Positions 25,117-33,642 of a stretch of DNA of 64,000 bases are shown piece after piece. The stretch spans positions 2,728,001 to 2,792,000 of the forward strand of contig NZ_CP074372.1 in the NCBI RefSeq assembly GCF_018362995.1. Reading direction: 5' to 3'. This DNA comes from Chryseobacterium indologenes. GTDB taxonomy: Bacteria > Bacteroidota > Bacteroidia > Flavobacteriales > Weeksellaceae. Position 1 is the first letter of the stretch, and each line of letters begins with the position of its first letter. The notes under the pieces are model-generated. The model saw only the letters and a program-made list of their open reading frames with translations. It searched no databases and was not told the origin of the DNA. Position numbers and translations under genes: made by a program.

Positions 25117-25959
25117 TTAAAAAACTCTATAAAGATTAAACCCAAAGAAAATATGTCCCTTTCCCCATGCTCCTGTGGCATTGGTAAGATATCCGATATC
25201 AGAATTAATCTGGGAGTTCGTCAGTAAAAGCTGGAACACGTGTCCTCCGGTTTCTATATCTACCCCTAACGATAATGGGTTTTTATAAAAACTGTGATCG
25301 TCGAAATTCACAAAGTATTCTGCATTCACAGAAACTCTTTTGGAAATTTTATATCGCCCTCCCAAACCTGCAAGAAACTGATTTCTGTTTTCAATATTAG
25401 GTTCGTAAAGGTTTTTATGAACAAAGGAAGGAGTAAGCTGTAAGGAGAGCTTATCATTGAATCTTCTTGAAATTAATGCCTGTGTAAGATAAGAAAGCCT
25501 GTCACTGAATTTAAGGTGTGGATAGGTATCTTTATCCAGCTCAGTATTGGCCCCCATTACATTGTATCCCACAATATCCACCGGGAAGTTTTCATTTTGT
25601 CTTACCAGTCTATATTTCACGGCTCCTTCAAATGTCTTCATATTCGTTTCTCTGGAAAGGCTTACGGATACAGCATCTGAAATACCATAGATAACGCCTA
25701 ATTTGGTGGAGGCATGATCCAGACCGAAAAAGTCTTTAAATCCTGCGCTTATATCTCCAAATCTATGGGCAACAATAATGTACCATTCTTTTTTGGCAGC
25801 GAGTTTTGTGGATTGTCCTGTTACAATCTGAAGTGCTTTAAAGGCGGGTTGTGAAGTTTCTGTGTTGGTTTTCACCGTGTCAATATCTTTCAGCAGATCT
25901 TCCTGTGCAAAGACAAGACCTGAAGAAAATACTGACAAAAATAAGAGAGTTTTCGTCAT
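25117..25959 (-). CDS. DUF5777-family outer-membrane beta-barrel protein
   Basis: A 280-residue protein, first gene of the five-gene operon. Signal peptide (MTKTLLFLSVFSSGLVFA). The mature part has alternating aromatic/polar strands (AKKEWYIIVAHRFGDISAGFKDFFGLDHASTKLG is typical of DUF5777) and ends in FFGFNLYRVF, a terminal Phe barrel signature. It may be a pore or a haem/electron-transfer partner; no function is established. A TTG start two codons earlier is possible, but ATG at 25959 is preferred. A Crp-type site and a -7 box precede it. Confidence 0.85.
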   Translation of the reverse strand: MTKTLLFLSVFSSGLVFAQEDLLKDIDTVKTNTETSQPAFKALQIVTGQSTKLAAKKEWYIIVAHRFGDISAGFKDFFGLDHASTKLGVIYGISDAVSVSLSRETNMKTFEGAVKYRLVRQNENFPVDIVGYNVMGANTELDKDTYPHLKFSDRLSYLTQALISRRFNDKLSLQLTPSFVHKNLYEPNIENRNQFLAGLGGRYKISKRVSVNAEYFVNFDDHSFYKNPLSLGVDIETGGHVFQLLLTNSQINSDIGYLTNATGAWGKGHIFFGFNLYRVF

Positions 25960-25987
25960 ATACAATTTGAATTAAATTATGATACAA

Positions 25988-26033
25988 CAAACTTATTGAG
26001 TTCTCAATTCAAAAACAGGTGATAAAAGTCACC
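25988..26033 (-). promoter_or_regulatory. Crp-activated promoter of the redox operon
   Basis: The complement of 25988-25995 is TAAGTTTG, a -7 box giving a start about 25 bases before the DUF5777 ATG. There is no TTG at -33. Instead GGTGA-N6-TCACC (26018-26033), a GTGA-N6-TCAC palindrome like the Crp consensus, is centred about 41 bases upstream of the predicted start, the class II activator position. Confidence 0.72.
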
Positions 26034-26084
26034 AGTCAAATTGTTTTTATCAATGATAGAAATAAACTTTTCAAACAATTAAAA

Positions 26085-26735
26085 TTAGACTATCCTAACA
26101 TTTTCATTTACAGACACTTTAATCCCTTCTTTGGTTTGAACAATTTCACCTTCGCTTTCAATTTTTTTCAAAACTCTGCTCACTACTTCCCTGGAGGTTC
26201 CCAAACTATTGGCAATTTCACGATGGGTAATCTTAATAGGATTGTTTCCTGTGGATAAAATCTGCTGTTTGATATAGTTTAGTACTCTTTTATCCAGCCT
26301 GTGAAACACTGCATCATTCACCATATTCATCACTTCGGAAAATCTGCGGTCATATTCATGGTAAAACAGCTTGTTGATTTCCGGGAATCTGATCAGCCAA
26401 TCATGCATTACGGAAACGGGAATAAGAATAGCTTCCGAGTCTTCTTCCGCAATAGCATACACTCTGCTGACATAATCTGTAAGAATAGATGAGAAGGTCA
26501 TGAGGCAGCTATCTTTGGGCTTAATATAGTAGTAGATAAGTTCTCTTCCATCATTAAGGGTAAATACCCTGATAGAGCCTTTGATAAGGAAAGGAACAAA
26601 CTTATTTTTCTGCCCTTCTCTTATGATTTCAGTTTTTGCTTTTATATCAATGGCAACAGCATGTTTTTCCAGCTCAGATAAAAAAACAGCACCCAGAAAG
26701 CCAAATTTATTTACAGCGAACGCGTTATCAATCAT
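26085..26735 (-). CDS. Crp/Fnr-family transcriptional regulator
   Basis: A 216-residue regulator. The N-terminal cyclic-nucleotide-binding-like domain (about 20-130, with ILIPVSVMHDWL) lacks the cysteine cluster of Fnr, so it does not look like an oxygen-sensing Fe-S protein. The C-terminal helix-turn-helix is THREIANSLGTSREVVSRVLKKIE. Its recognition helix has R-E-x-x-x-R as in Crp, which reads GTGA half-sites. It lies directly upstream of and parallel to the redox operon, whose promoter carries such a site. A TATCTTTG box (complement of 26763-26770) precedes it. The ligand is unknown. Confidence 0.93.
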   Translation of the reverse strand: MIDNAFAVNKFGFLGAVFLSELEKHAVAIDIKAKTEIIREGQKNKFVPFLIKGSIRVFTLNDGRELIYYYIKPKDSCLMTFSSILTDYVSRVYAIAEEDSEAILIPVSVMHDWLIRFPEINKLFYHEYDRRFSEVMNMVNDAVFHRLDKRVLNYIKQQILSTGNNPIKITHREIANSLGTSREVVSRVLKKIESEGEIVQTKEGIKVSVNENVRIV

Positions 26736-26868
26736 ATCCTATATTTTCTACTTTTTCTTAAACAAAGATATAAAATTGATGTATGGTTACTATATATTTT
26801 TATATTATTAAAGAAAATTAACAATTAAACAAATTCGATATTGATTTTTAGTGCAAAGTTTAGCATAT

Positions 26869-26903
26869 AAAAAATGCCCCAATAAGAATCAGGGCATTTT
26901 TTT
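26869..26903 (-). terminator. Intrinsic terminator after the TonB receptor operon
   Basis: AAAAAATGCCC and GGGCATTTTTT flank an 11-12-base loop. In the minus direction it is followed by T-rich sequence. Confidence 0.82.
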
Positions 26904-26931
26904 GTTCTAAATCAACTTTATAAGTTAAGTT

Positions 26932-29085
26932 TTAGAATCTGTATTTAAGATTGAATCCATAAAAGAAATAAGCTTTTCCAGGCCCGGGATTAAGATCTGT
27001 AGGAACAATGTAGTTACTTCCTTTATCTGAGTCATTAATATTATTTCCTAAGAATAGAAATGTATAGTTAGTCTGGTTTGTAAGATTATTCCCCATTACA
27101 TATACATCCAGATCAAGTTTGTTAAAAGATTTTTTAAATCCTAATTTTGCATTAAGCAATCCAAACCCTTTCACCAGATTTTCATTTTTAAAATCAGAGT
27201 AAACATTTCCAAGATAATTATAGGTGTTCACAAGATAGAACCCTGGTTTGGTAAAAATGTCCAACCCGACAGCATATTTATTCCTTGGAACTCCTACTAC
27301 CGATTTATGATCATAAGTTTCTTTTCTTCCTCCCACTAGAGTTGTAAAATCTTTATACTTCGCATCATAATAAGAAAGGTTGACAAATGGAACAATTCTT
27401 TCAATAAAAGAATTGTCTGTTCTGTACTGATAGCCTACGCTAAACTCAAATCCCGTATTTTTTTGGCTTCCGGTATTTGTCCAATAGGTTTGTCCCGGAA
27501 CAGTGCTTCCAGGAATTACTAACTGTGTGAGCTTATCAGAATAGTCGATTCTGAATGCGGAAATACGGTAATCTAATTTTGTATTCAGTAAAAGTCCATG
27601 AACACTGAAGTCAAACATTTTTGCACGTTCAGGTTTCAGATCATCATTTACGGTATTGGTTGCTGTTATAAAAGAAGAAGCTGCCGTAGGAGAATTGTAT
27701 CCTTCACTATAGCTTAGATTAAAGATCTGATGTTTCCATTCTTTCTGTAATGCAAAGTGAGGAGTATAAGCCATGTCATATTTCTTGTTGAAAGACTGAT
27801 CCTTTCGGCCGGCAACTAATCCTGGCAATGCAAAAAGATCTTTCCTGTCATAATTGGTTCTATTTCCACTTACACCAGCCAACAAAGTAAGTCCCCAGGG
27901 TTTATACGTAAGATAATCGATCACAAAATAGGTGGATTGATTATTATTATATTTAAAATAAGAGGCTCCGGACATTCCTGTCGTTAGTAATGGTTGTGAT
28001 GGATTAGTCCCATCGAAACGATAGCTGGACGTTGTAGAAACAGTGTTCTGTATCTCAGCTCCAAAATCTAACCGGTTTTCAAAATCTTTAAAATCATTCT
28101 TCAACGTAAAAGTAGAACGCAACCCTACATTCGGTGAACTTGTCACTCCATATGCTCCGGCTGAAACACTTTCTGTGTTTGCATTATAATAAAATAAGGT
28201 TGTATAGTTTCTTAAGTTTGAAGTAAGACTTACCATATTACTCAATCCTACTCTTGTTGATTTTATCTTTGTACCGGCATTTTTACTTATATAGGCCGTA
28301 TTTCCGTTATCAATCCCTGCATAATAATCAGCATATGAAATCTGCCCTGAAGTGTGTTCATAGGAATAAGCCTGGCTTGCAAAGAAACTTAACTGATCTT
28401 TCTTGCCCAATTTCACCGTACCATTGACATTGAAAAAGTTTTTCAAACCTCCTCCTTTTGGTCTGTATCCATCTGTTTCAAGATGTCCGTACGCAGCGCT
28501 TACTGAATAATTATCATCAGCAACATTCAACTGTGTCCTTGACTGAAAAGTTTTGAAAGCACCAAACATTGCATTTTCTGAAACCGATGCTCCTTTTGTA
28601 AAATCCGGACGCGTGTAGAAGCGTACAGCGCCTCCTACTCCCCCTCCATACATCGTTGCTGCCGGACCTTTGATCACCTCAACATTGGTTACGTAAGCAA
28701 AATCCACATCATCCAGAACGGTTATCCCTTCAGCATTTGTTAAAGGCATATTGTTCCAATACGCTTTTACCCCCCAGTTATTAAATTTCTGGTCATTTCC
28801 ATATCCTCTCAAAACGAGCCTCTGACCTCCGAAATTGGTTCGTTTATCTACCTGAAGTCCTGGCATTGTAGATAAAGTCTGATCTATTGCTGCGGGGTTA
28901 TTTCTGTTAAGATCCTCTTCAGACAGCGTTTCTACAGATTGCGCGTGTCTTTTGAATTCAGCTCGTTCCTGTTTAATTTTTTTTCTCCCAAGGATATTGA
29001 CTTCATCAATTGATCCTTCCTGCGTCTGCTGAGCATGTGCTATAGTACAGCCTAACAAAGCTGCTATGCATATATATTTTTTCAT
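26932..29085 (-). CDS. TonB-dependent outer-membrane receptor (FecA/siderophore-like)
   Basis: A 717-residue importer. Signal peptide 1-18 (MKKYICIAALLGCTIAHA). No carboxypeptidase-like N-terminal domain is present. The plug (about 25-150) contains SVETLSEEDLNRNNPAAIDQTLSTMPGLQVD and VEVIKGPAATMYGGGVGGAVRF. The 22-strand barrel ends FFYGFNLKYRF with terminal Phe. The plug matches ferric-citrate or ferrichrome-type receptors more than SusC, and no SusD follows. Energised by TonB from the inner membrane. It is the last of four genes with gaps of 3, 14 and 24 bases, so two small unknown proteins and an Asp-box protein are co-expressed. Ligand unknown. Confidence 0.92.
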   Translation of the reverse strand: MKKYICIAALLGCTIAHAQQTQEGSIDEVNILGRKKIKQERAEFKRHAQSVETLSEEDLNRNNPAAIDQTLSTMPGLQVDKRTNFGGQRLVLRGYGNDQKFNNWGVKAYWNNMPLTNAEGITVLDDVDFAYVTNVEVIKGPAATMYGGGVGGAVRFYTRPDFTKGASVSENAMFGAFKTFQSRTQLNVADDNYSVSAAYGHLETDGYRPKGGGLKNFFNVNGTVKLGKKDQLSFFASQAYSYEHTSGQISYADYYAGIDNGNTAYISKNAGTKIKSTRVGLSNMVSLTSNLRNYTTLFYYNANTESVSAGAYGVTSSPNVGLRSTFTLKNDFKDFENRLDFGAEIQNTVSTTSSYRFDGTNPSQPLLTTGMSGASYFKYNNNQSTYFVIDYLTYKPWGLTLLAGVSGNRTNYDRKDLFALPGLVAGRKDQSFNKKYDMAYTPHFALQKEWKHQIFNLSYSEGYNSPTAASSFITATNTVNDDLKPERAKMFDFSVHGLLLNTKLDYRISAFRIDYSDKLTQLVIPGSTVPGQTYWTNTGSQKNTGFEFSVGYQYRTDNSFIERIVPFVNLSYYDAKYKDFTTLVGGRKETYDHKSVVGVPRNKYAVGLDIFTKPGFYLVNTYNYLGNVYSDFKNENLVKGFGLLNAKLGFKKSFNKLDLDVYVMGNNLTNQTNYTFLFLGNNINDSDKGSNYIVPTDLNPGPGKAYFFYGFNLKYRF

Positions 29086-29109
29086 TATTTAAATTTGTTA
29101 CCATTAATA

Positions 29110-29673
29110 TTATATTCGCTTTATTATAAAGCTCATTTCCGGTGGAGGAAAAATAATGGATAAATAATGAGTGTTTTTCTGTTGATTATAATGTTTGGAA
29201 ATGGTTTCTAAGAAATGATTTGTAAAAAGACAAAATTCTTTTTTATCAAAAACGGCAAAGGAACCTGAAGTCTTAAGTATACTTTTGTTTTGACCGGGAA
29301 GATTAATCTGCAGCTTTAAGCAAGTTTTTTTAAAAGCAAGTTTTTTTGAAAAGTCCAGTAAAGAATTGATGATGATATCTTTTTTATCAATATAACAGAG
29401 AAAATATTTCTTTCCATTCACTACACTGATCCGGACAATATCATAAGAAAATCTATGAAGTGTAAATTCTTTTTCTTCTTTCCATTCTGCTTCAGTAAGA
29501 TCCTTTTCGGTAAAACAGATCGTTTCAGATTTTCTGAAATTACTCTTTGCAATACTATATTGTGTCTTTTCATACAATTCTCTTTTAACATGAGAAACTA
29601 CAGAATACATCATATTGCTGAATAATATGATTACCGGAATACACAGAAAAATAAAAAGTAGTTTTTTATTCAA
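29110..29673 (-). CDS. Unknown membrane-anchored envelope protein
   Basis: A 187-residue protein with one N-terminal hydrophobic helix (KLLFIFLCIPVIILFSNMMY, 4-23) and a soluble, lysine- and phenylalanine-rich remainder. No family is recognised. There is no ATG in a suitable position: the frame opens with TTG at 29673, 14 bases after the previous stop, and TTG is taken as the start. The helix makes it an inner-membrane or signal-anchor protein facing the periplasm. It lies between the lipoprotein and the TonB receptor in a four-gene operon, so it may assist receptor function; that is inference from position. Confidence 0.65.
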   Translation of the reverse strand: MNKKLLFIFLCIPVIILFSNMMYSVVSHVKRELYEKTQYSIAKSNFRKSETICFTEKDLTEAEWKEEKEFTLHRFSYDIVRISVVNGKKYFLCYIDKKDIIINSLLDFSKKLAFKKTCLKLQINLPGQNKSILKTSGSFAVFDKKEFCLFTNHFLETISKHYNQQKNTHYLSIIFPPPEMSFIIKRI

Positions 29674-29687
29674 AGAATGAAAGATAT

Positions 29688-30158
29688 TTAAGGGGCAGGT
29701 TCTTCAGATGATTCTACAGGAGTAAATTTTGAAATATTTATTTTGTAAAGTGTTTGAGATCCTTTTATAGTGTACTCTATCCAGTTATCTTTTGGATTTA
29801 ATTTTTGAGGAACAGGATTTTCTACAGGTGCTCCAGCCTGCATTTGATCAGCAGTCTTTAAATCGTCATTATTTTTATAAGCAAGATTGCCTCTTATTAT
29901 TATTGTACTGCCTGTATTATTTTGAATAAATGGAATAATATTTCCTTCCGCTCTAAAAGCTTTTACAGTGACAACACTATTATTTTTCTTCTTCAGTTTC
30001 ACAGTATACACGGCTCCTCTTACACCGGCTCTTCCTCCTATCCACTCAGATTTTTCAGCAGAGATCACAGATACTGTCTTATCCTGAGATAAAGAGGATA
30101 CCGGCATCCCGCAGGAAGCCAGCATCCAAAATAATATTAAATATATTTGATTATTCAT
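29688..30158 (-). CDS. Putative lipoprotein of unknown function
   Basis: A 156-residue protein. A lipobox MLASC ends at Cys16 (NQIYLILFWMLASCGMPVSS). The mature part is a small beta-rich domain (TVSVISAEKSEWIGGRAGVRGAVYTVKLKKK) that looks like one sandwich fold, followed by a proline-rich, acidic tail ending SSEEPAP. No catalytic motif is visible. It is 3 bases after the Asp-box T9SS gene and 14 before the membrane protein, the second gene of the TonB receptor operon. Confidence 0.75.
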   Translation of the reverse strand: MNNQIYLILFWMLASCGMPVSSLSQDKTVSVISAEKSEWIGGRAGVRGAVYTVKLKKKNNSVVTVKAFRAEGNIIPFIQNNTGSTIIIRGNLAYKNNDDLKTADQMQAGAPVENPVPQKLNPKDNWIEYTIKGSQTLYKINISKFTPVESSEEPAP

Positions 30159-30161
30159 TTT

Positions 30162-32996
30162 CTAATCATCATCACCTCCGGTACGTCCTAATACAAGGAA
30201 GTTACCACTATATACGATTTGACCTTTAGACTCGGCTTTCAAAATATAATTTCCAGGTACAAGCTTTTGTCCGAACTCTTCATCAGACTTTACATTTTTC
30301 TTACTGTATACCAATCTTCCTGAGCCATCCACAATGCTTATATCCACACTACTATATTTAGCAGTATCAAATCTCAGATGAGAAATTCCCTTGGAAGGGT
30401 TCGGATAGATAATGTTCATATCCTTTTTAGATTTGGTTTCAGCTGTTGATAAAGCAGGCACTGTATTCTGGGTTGTCCATGCTCCTCTACCATATGTAGA
30501 AACCAATACTGTTTTGGTAACTGGTCTGTAATCTAAATTGGTAATTCTTACATTTCCTATATTCCCGGTTACTGAAGCCCATTCAGGCGTTGTTGCAAGG
30601 AAACTAGTTGTTCCCCAAACTCCCATTTCGGTTCCTACCAGCACTTCATTTGGATTGTCTGGATTTCTTAATACAGTTCTTACAGGCATGTCAGGAAGGT
30701 TCCCTTCTTTGTTCTGCCATGTAGTTCCTCCATCTGTAGAGTAGAAAACACTGGTAAGGTTATAATTGGAGAAGGTTACGATAATTTCATTTTCGTTGGC
30801 GCCAAATTCTATGTCAGAAACAGTTCCTGTTATTGGTGATGTCAACAATGTTGCTGCGTATGCTGTGGTGTTGGCATTTGTTACTTTAAAGATTCTCCCC
30901 AGATTGGTTCCTACAAAAAGTGTTGTAGAAGCGGTTGTATAAGGAGATACTTTCATCCATGAAATCTGCTCATTTGTTTGTGCGGTTCCTACTGTCACCA
31001 CATTATTGGTAAAAGATGTCGCTGATGCAGAAAGTCCACTTGTTCTGAAAAGTGTAAGTCCGGAACGGTAAGAATAGAAGACATCATTGGTTCTGTCTAA
31101 AGCAATTTCGTTTACAAAGTGCCCCATGTTCCTGTTAGCACTAGAAATAAGATAATATGAGTTGTTAGTCAATAAATAGTGGCTATTGTAAACATAACTT
31201 GCAATTTCATAATTATCCTGATCATCATATTCAGTATACATCCCATCTCCTCCTGTAGCAGACTGAGAGGTAAGGAAATTATTAGCTTGTGGCACTCCAT
31301 ACAGCCACCATGAGCCATTATCCTGTGCACCTGCCAGTAATTCTTCATTGGCTGGTGTTTTTATGGGATTCAGCATGGCAGAGTAAAACTGCGTTACATT
31401 ATATCTGGTATTTCTGGGAGAAAACCCACCAACAGTACCAATATTAGCTTTATTGGCCGCATAATAGATCCCTCCATCATTTCCAAACATCATTTGCCCT
31501 GTTGCATAATTATTGTAAGGATTGAATACAATTTCATGCTGGTCAGCATGTACCTGTGAGACCTGCAAAGCAGCCATATTATTGTTATTTGACCACTTTG
31601 AGATCTGTGTCCAGCTTGTTCCTCCATTGGTAGATTTATGCAGATCAATACCTCCTATATACAAGGTATTATCATCCAGAGGATCTGTTGCAATGATCAG
31701 GTCATAAAAAGATTGCCCTCTTGTAAAGTCATTAGCAGGAATACTCGTATCGGTTGCTGTAGGCAGCGCCAAAACAGGCGCAGCATCATTTGTTGCCTGC
31801 CAGGTTGTTCCGCCATCTGCAGATTTTGCTATTCTGATAGGTTCTGCAGAAGATGCACCCTGCATAAATGCATATATTTTGTTGGCATCTGTTCTTGAAA
31901 GAGTAAAGTTGACTCTCGAACCACTGTTTCCTACATTGTATACCTGATTAAAAGTATTTCCGTCTGTGGATTTAAAAATTCGCCCACCGGAATCTATATT
32001 GGAGAATCTGGAAGATCTGGTAGAAACCCATACTGCGTTGTCTGCCCCAATTTCTATCTGTTGAATAGAATATCCTGTTGTACTGGTTACGCCAGTAGTT
32101 GTATTAAGAGCTAGTAAGCTGTTATTTTTTGTAAATGTTGTTCCACCATCTGTAGACTTGTACAATCCAGCCTGGCTTAATCCCTGCCATCCGTCATTAA
32201 ACGAAATTCCTACATAAGCACCGCTTACTCCGGCATATACTTCTGATACGCCATTATTATTTCTTACTTTGATATCATTAATATAGAAGTTACCGTTTCT
32301 TACTCCGGAAGAAGAATAGGTAACAGGAATGGTAAAAATCTGCGTCCATGTTGTACCGCCATTGGTTGATTTCCATATCCCTGATCCTACAGCATCAGCA
32401 GTTGGAGCTTCTCCTGTTCCTACGTAAAAAATTTGTGGATTATTTGGGTCATAAGTAATACTTGAAATGGAGGTATTCGCCCAGAATGTACTTAATGGCT
32501 GCCATTCATTGGCTGCTACTGAAGGGTCCTGATTTACCCAAAGTCCTCCTGAAACGCTTCCTGCAAAAACTCTTTTCCCTGTAGGATCATTTGGATCATA
32601 CATAATTGCCCTTGTTCTTCCTCCTACACTATATGGTCCTCTTTCAATCCAGGGCTCGTCTACTATTTTCCCTGTAGTAGAGGCATTGTGATTCGAAATA
32701 AAAGACATAGGTTGTGAAGGTTGATATTTACCTGTTAAGATATCCTCGTTTACCTTTGCCAGTCCTTCAAAGTTGGTTCTCCCTGTTACAGGATCCATTG
32801 TTCTTTTGTAATCCTCTTCATTGTATAAATTAGGAGGTATTCCTGCCGCTTTTGCATTTTTATGAACCTTTTTAAGATCTTTTTCATATTTAGCATACAG
32901 CTCCTGCAAATGCTTTTGATTTTCCTTAAGTGTACTTTGCTTTTGTGCGTACACATTCATGCAGAGTAGAACCGCTGCAATAGGGTAGATTTTCAT
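30162..32996 (-). CDS. Large secreted Asp-box (BNR/VPS10-like) protein with T9SS type A sorting domain
   Basis: A 944-residue surface protein. Signal peptide 1-18 (MKIYPIAAVLLCMNVYA). At least five Asp-box motifs of the type KSTNGGTTWTQI, KSTDGGTTFTKN, KSADGGTTWQ and YSTDGGTTWQN are spread through the middle, indicating a beta-propeller as in sialidase-like and VPS10 folds. No sialidase FRIP motif was seen, so enzymatic activity is doubtful. The C-terminus is a T9SS signal beginning IIYPNPSKGISHLRF; the last residues are GRTGGDDD. The frame begins with TTG at 33005, but ATG at 32996 starts the signal peptide. First gene of the TonB receptor operon. Confidence 0.88.
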   Translation of the reverse strand: MKIYPIAAVLLCMNVYAQKQSTLKENQKHLQELYAKYEKDLKKVHKNAKAAGIPPNLYNEEDYKRTMDPVTGRTNFEGLAKVNEDILTGKYQPSQPMSFISNHNASTTGKIVDEPWIERGPYSVGGRTRAIMYDPNDPTGKRVFAGSVSGGLWVNQDPSVAANEWQPLSTFWANTSISSITYDPNNPQIFYVGTGEAPTADAVGSGIWKSTNGGTTWTQIFTIPVTYSSSGVRNGNFYINDIKVRNNNGVSEVYAGVSGAYVGISFNDGWQGLSQAGLYKSTDGGTTFTKNNSLLALNTTTGVTSTTGYSIQQIEIGADNAVWVSTRSSRFSNIDSGGRIFKSTDGNTFNQVYNVGNSGSRVNFTLSRTDANKIYAFMQGASSAEPIRIAKSADGGTTWQATNDAAPVLALPTATDTSIPANDFTRGQSFYDLIIATDPLDDNTLYIGGIDLHKSTNGGTSWTQISKWSNNNNMAALQVSQVHADQHEIVFNPYNNYATGQMMFGNDGGIYYAANKANIGTVGGFSPRNTRYNVTQFYSAMLNPIKTPANEELLAGAQDNGSWWLYGVPQANNFLTSQSATGGDGMYTEYDDQDNYEIASYVYNSHYLLTNNSYYLISSANRNMGHFVNEIALDRTNDVFYSYRSGLTLFRTSGLSASATSFTNNVVTVGTAQTNEQISWMKVSPYTTASTTLFVGTNLGRIFKVTNANTTAYAATLLTSPITGTVSDIEFGANENEIIVTFSNYNLTSVFYSTDGGTTWQNKEGNLPDMPVRTVLRNPDNPNEVLVGTEMGVWGTTSFLATTPEWASVTGNIGNVRITNLDYRPVTKTVLVSTYGRGAWTTQNTVPALSTAETKSKKDMNIIYPNPSKGISHLRFDTAKYSSVDISIVDGSGRLVYSKKNVKSDEEFGQKLVPGNYILKAESKGQIVYSGNFLVLGRTGGDDD

Positions 32997-33200
32997 TCCA
33001 TTCAATTTTTTACAAATTTAACCAAGCAAAATGATAATTTTTAACTAATTTAAATTAATTTTTATTAATTTATAATAAGAATTAACAAAAATATTTCAAT
33101 TTTATTATCCGTATTTTTTTAGTATATTTTTAAAATAAAATTACGAATAATAAAAAAAAGACAAAAAAGGAACCAATCAGTGAATTATACATCTCAAAAA

Positions 33201-33226
33201 AATACCCCGGCAAAAACCAGGGTATT
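33201..33226 (-). terminator. Intrinsic terminator after the rpoBC-DUF3467 unit
   Basis: AATACCC and GGGTATT frame a 12-base loop. In the minus direction T-rich sequence follows. Confidence 0.75.
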
Positions 33227-33249
33227 CTTTATTTTATGTAAAAGAAATC

Positions 33250-33555
33250 TTACGCTTGAACGTTGTTTCCTCCTAATACGAAAGGCTCAACTTCTTTGAT
33301 TTCTCCGAACTGCTGCTCGTAGTTAGCGATGTTCTGCTGAAGAGCGTTTAATACTCTTTTAGCGTGAAGTGGAGCAAGAATAACTCTTGATCTTACTTTA
33401 GCTTGCTGAACACCTGGCATCAACTGAATAAAGTCTACTACAAATTCAGATGGAGAGTGGTTTACTAAAGCTAGGTTAGCATAGATACCAGCAGCTACCA
33501 TTTCGTTTAATTCGATGTTGATGTTTCCGTCTTGTGGATTTTGATTGTTGTCCAT
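33250..33555 (-). CDS. DUF3467-family small protein downstream of rpoC
   Basis: A 101-residue soluble protein of unknown function. The conserved core is EMVAAGIYANLALVNHSPSEFVVDFIQLMPG, then KVRSRVILAPLHAKRVLNAL. DUF3467 proteins sit next to rpoC in many Bacteroidota, as here (87 bases after rpoC), so it may help transcription or simply ride along. No membrane segment. The ATG at 33555 is the only reasonable start. A terminator follows. Confidence 0.92.
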   Translation of the reverse strand: MDNNQNPQDGNINIELNEMVAAGIYANLALVNHSPSEFVVDFIQLMPGVQQAKVRSRVILAPLHAKRVLNALQQNIANYEQQFGEIKEVEPFVLGGNNVQA

Positions 33556-33642
33556 TGTTATAAATTATGTTTTTAAAATTCGAAATTTGAGATTGTGAAA
33601 ATATAAAAATAATTTCAAATCCCAAATTTCAAATCATTAATT

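Noticed and set aside
26085..26735. Oxygen-sensing Fnr
   Set aside because: It lacks the N-terminal cysteine cluster for an iron-sulfur centre, and the recognition helix is Crp-like.
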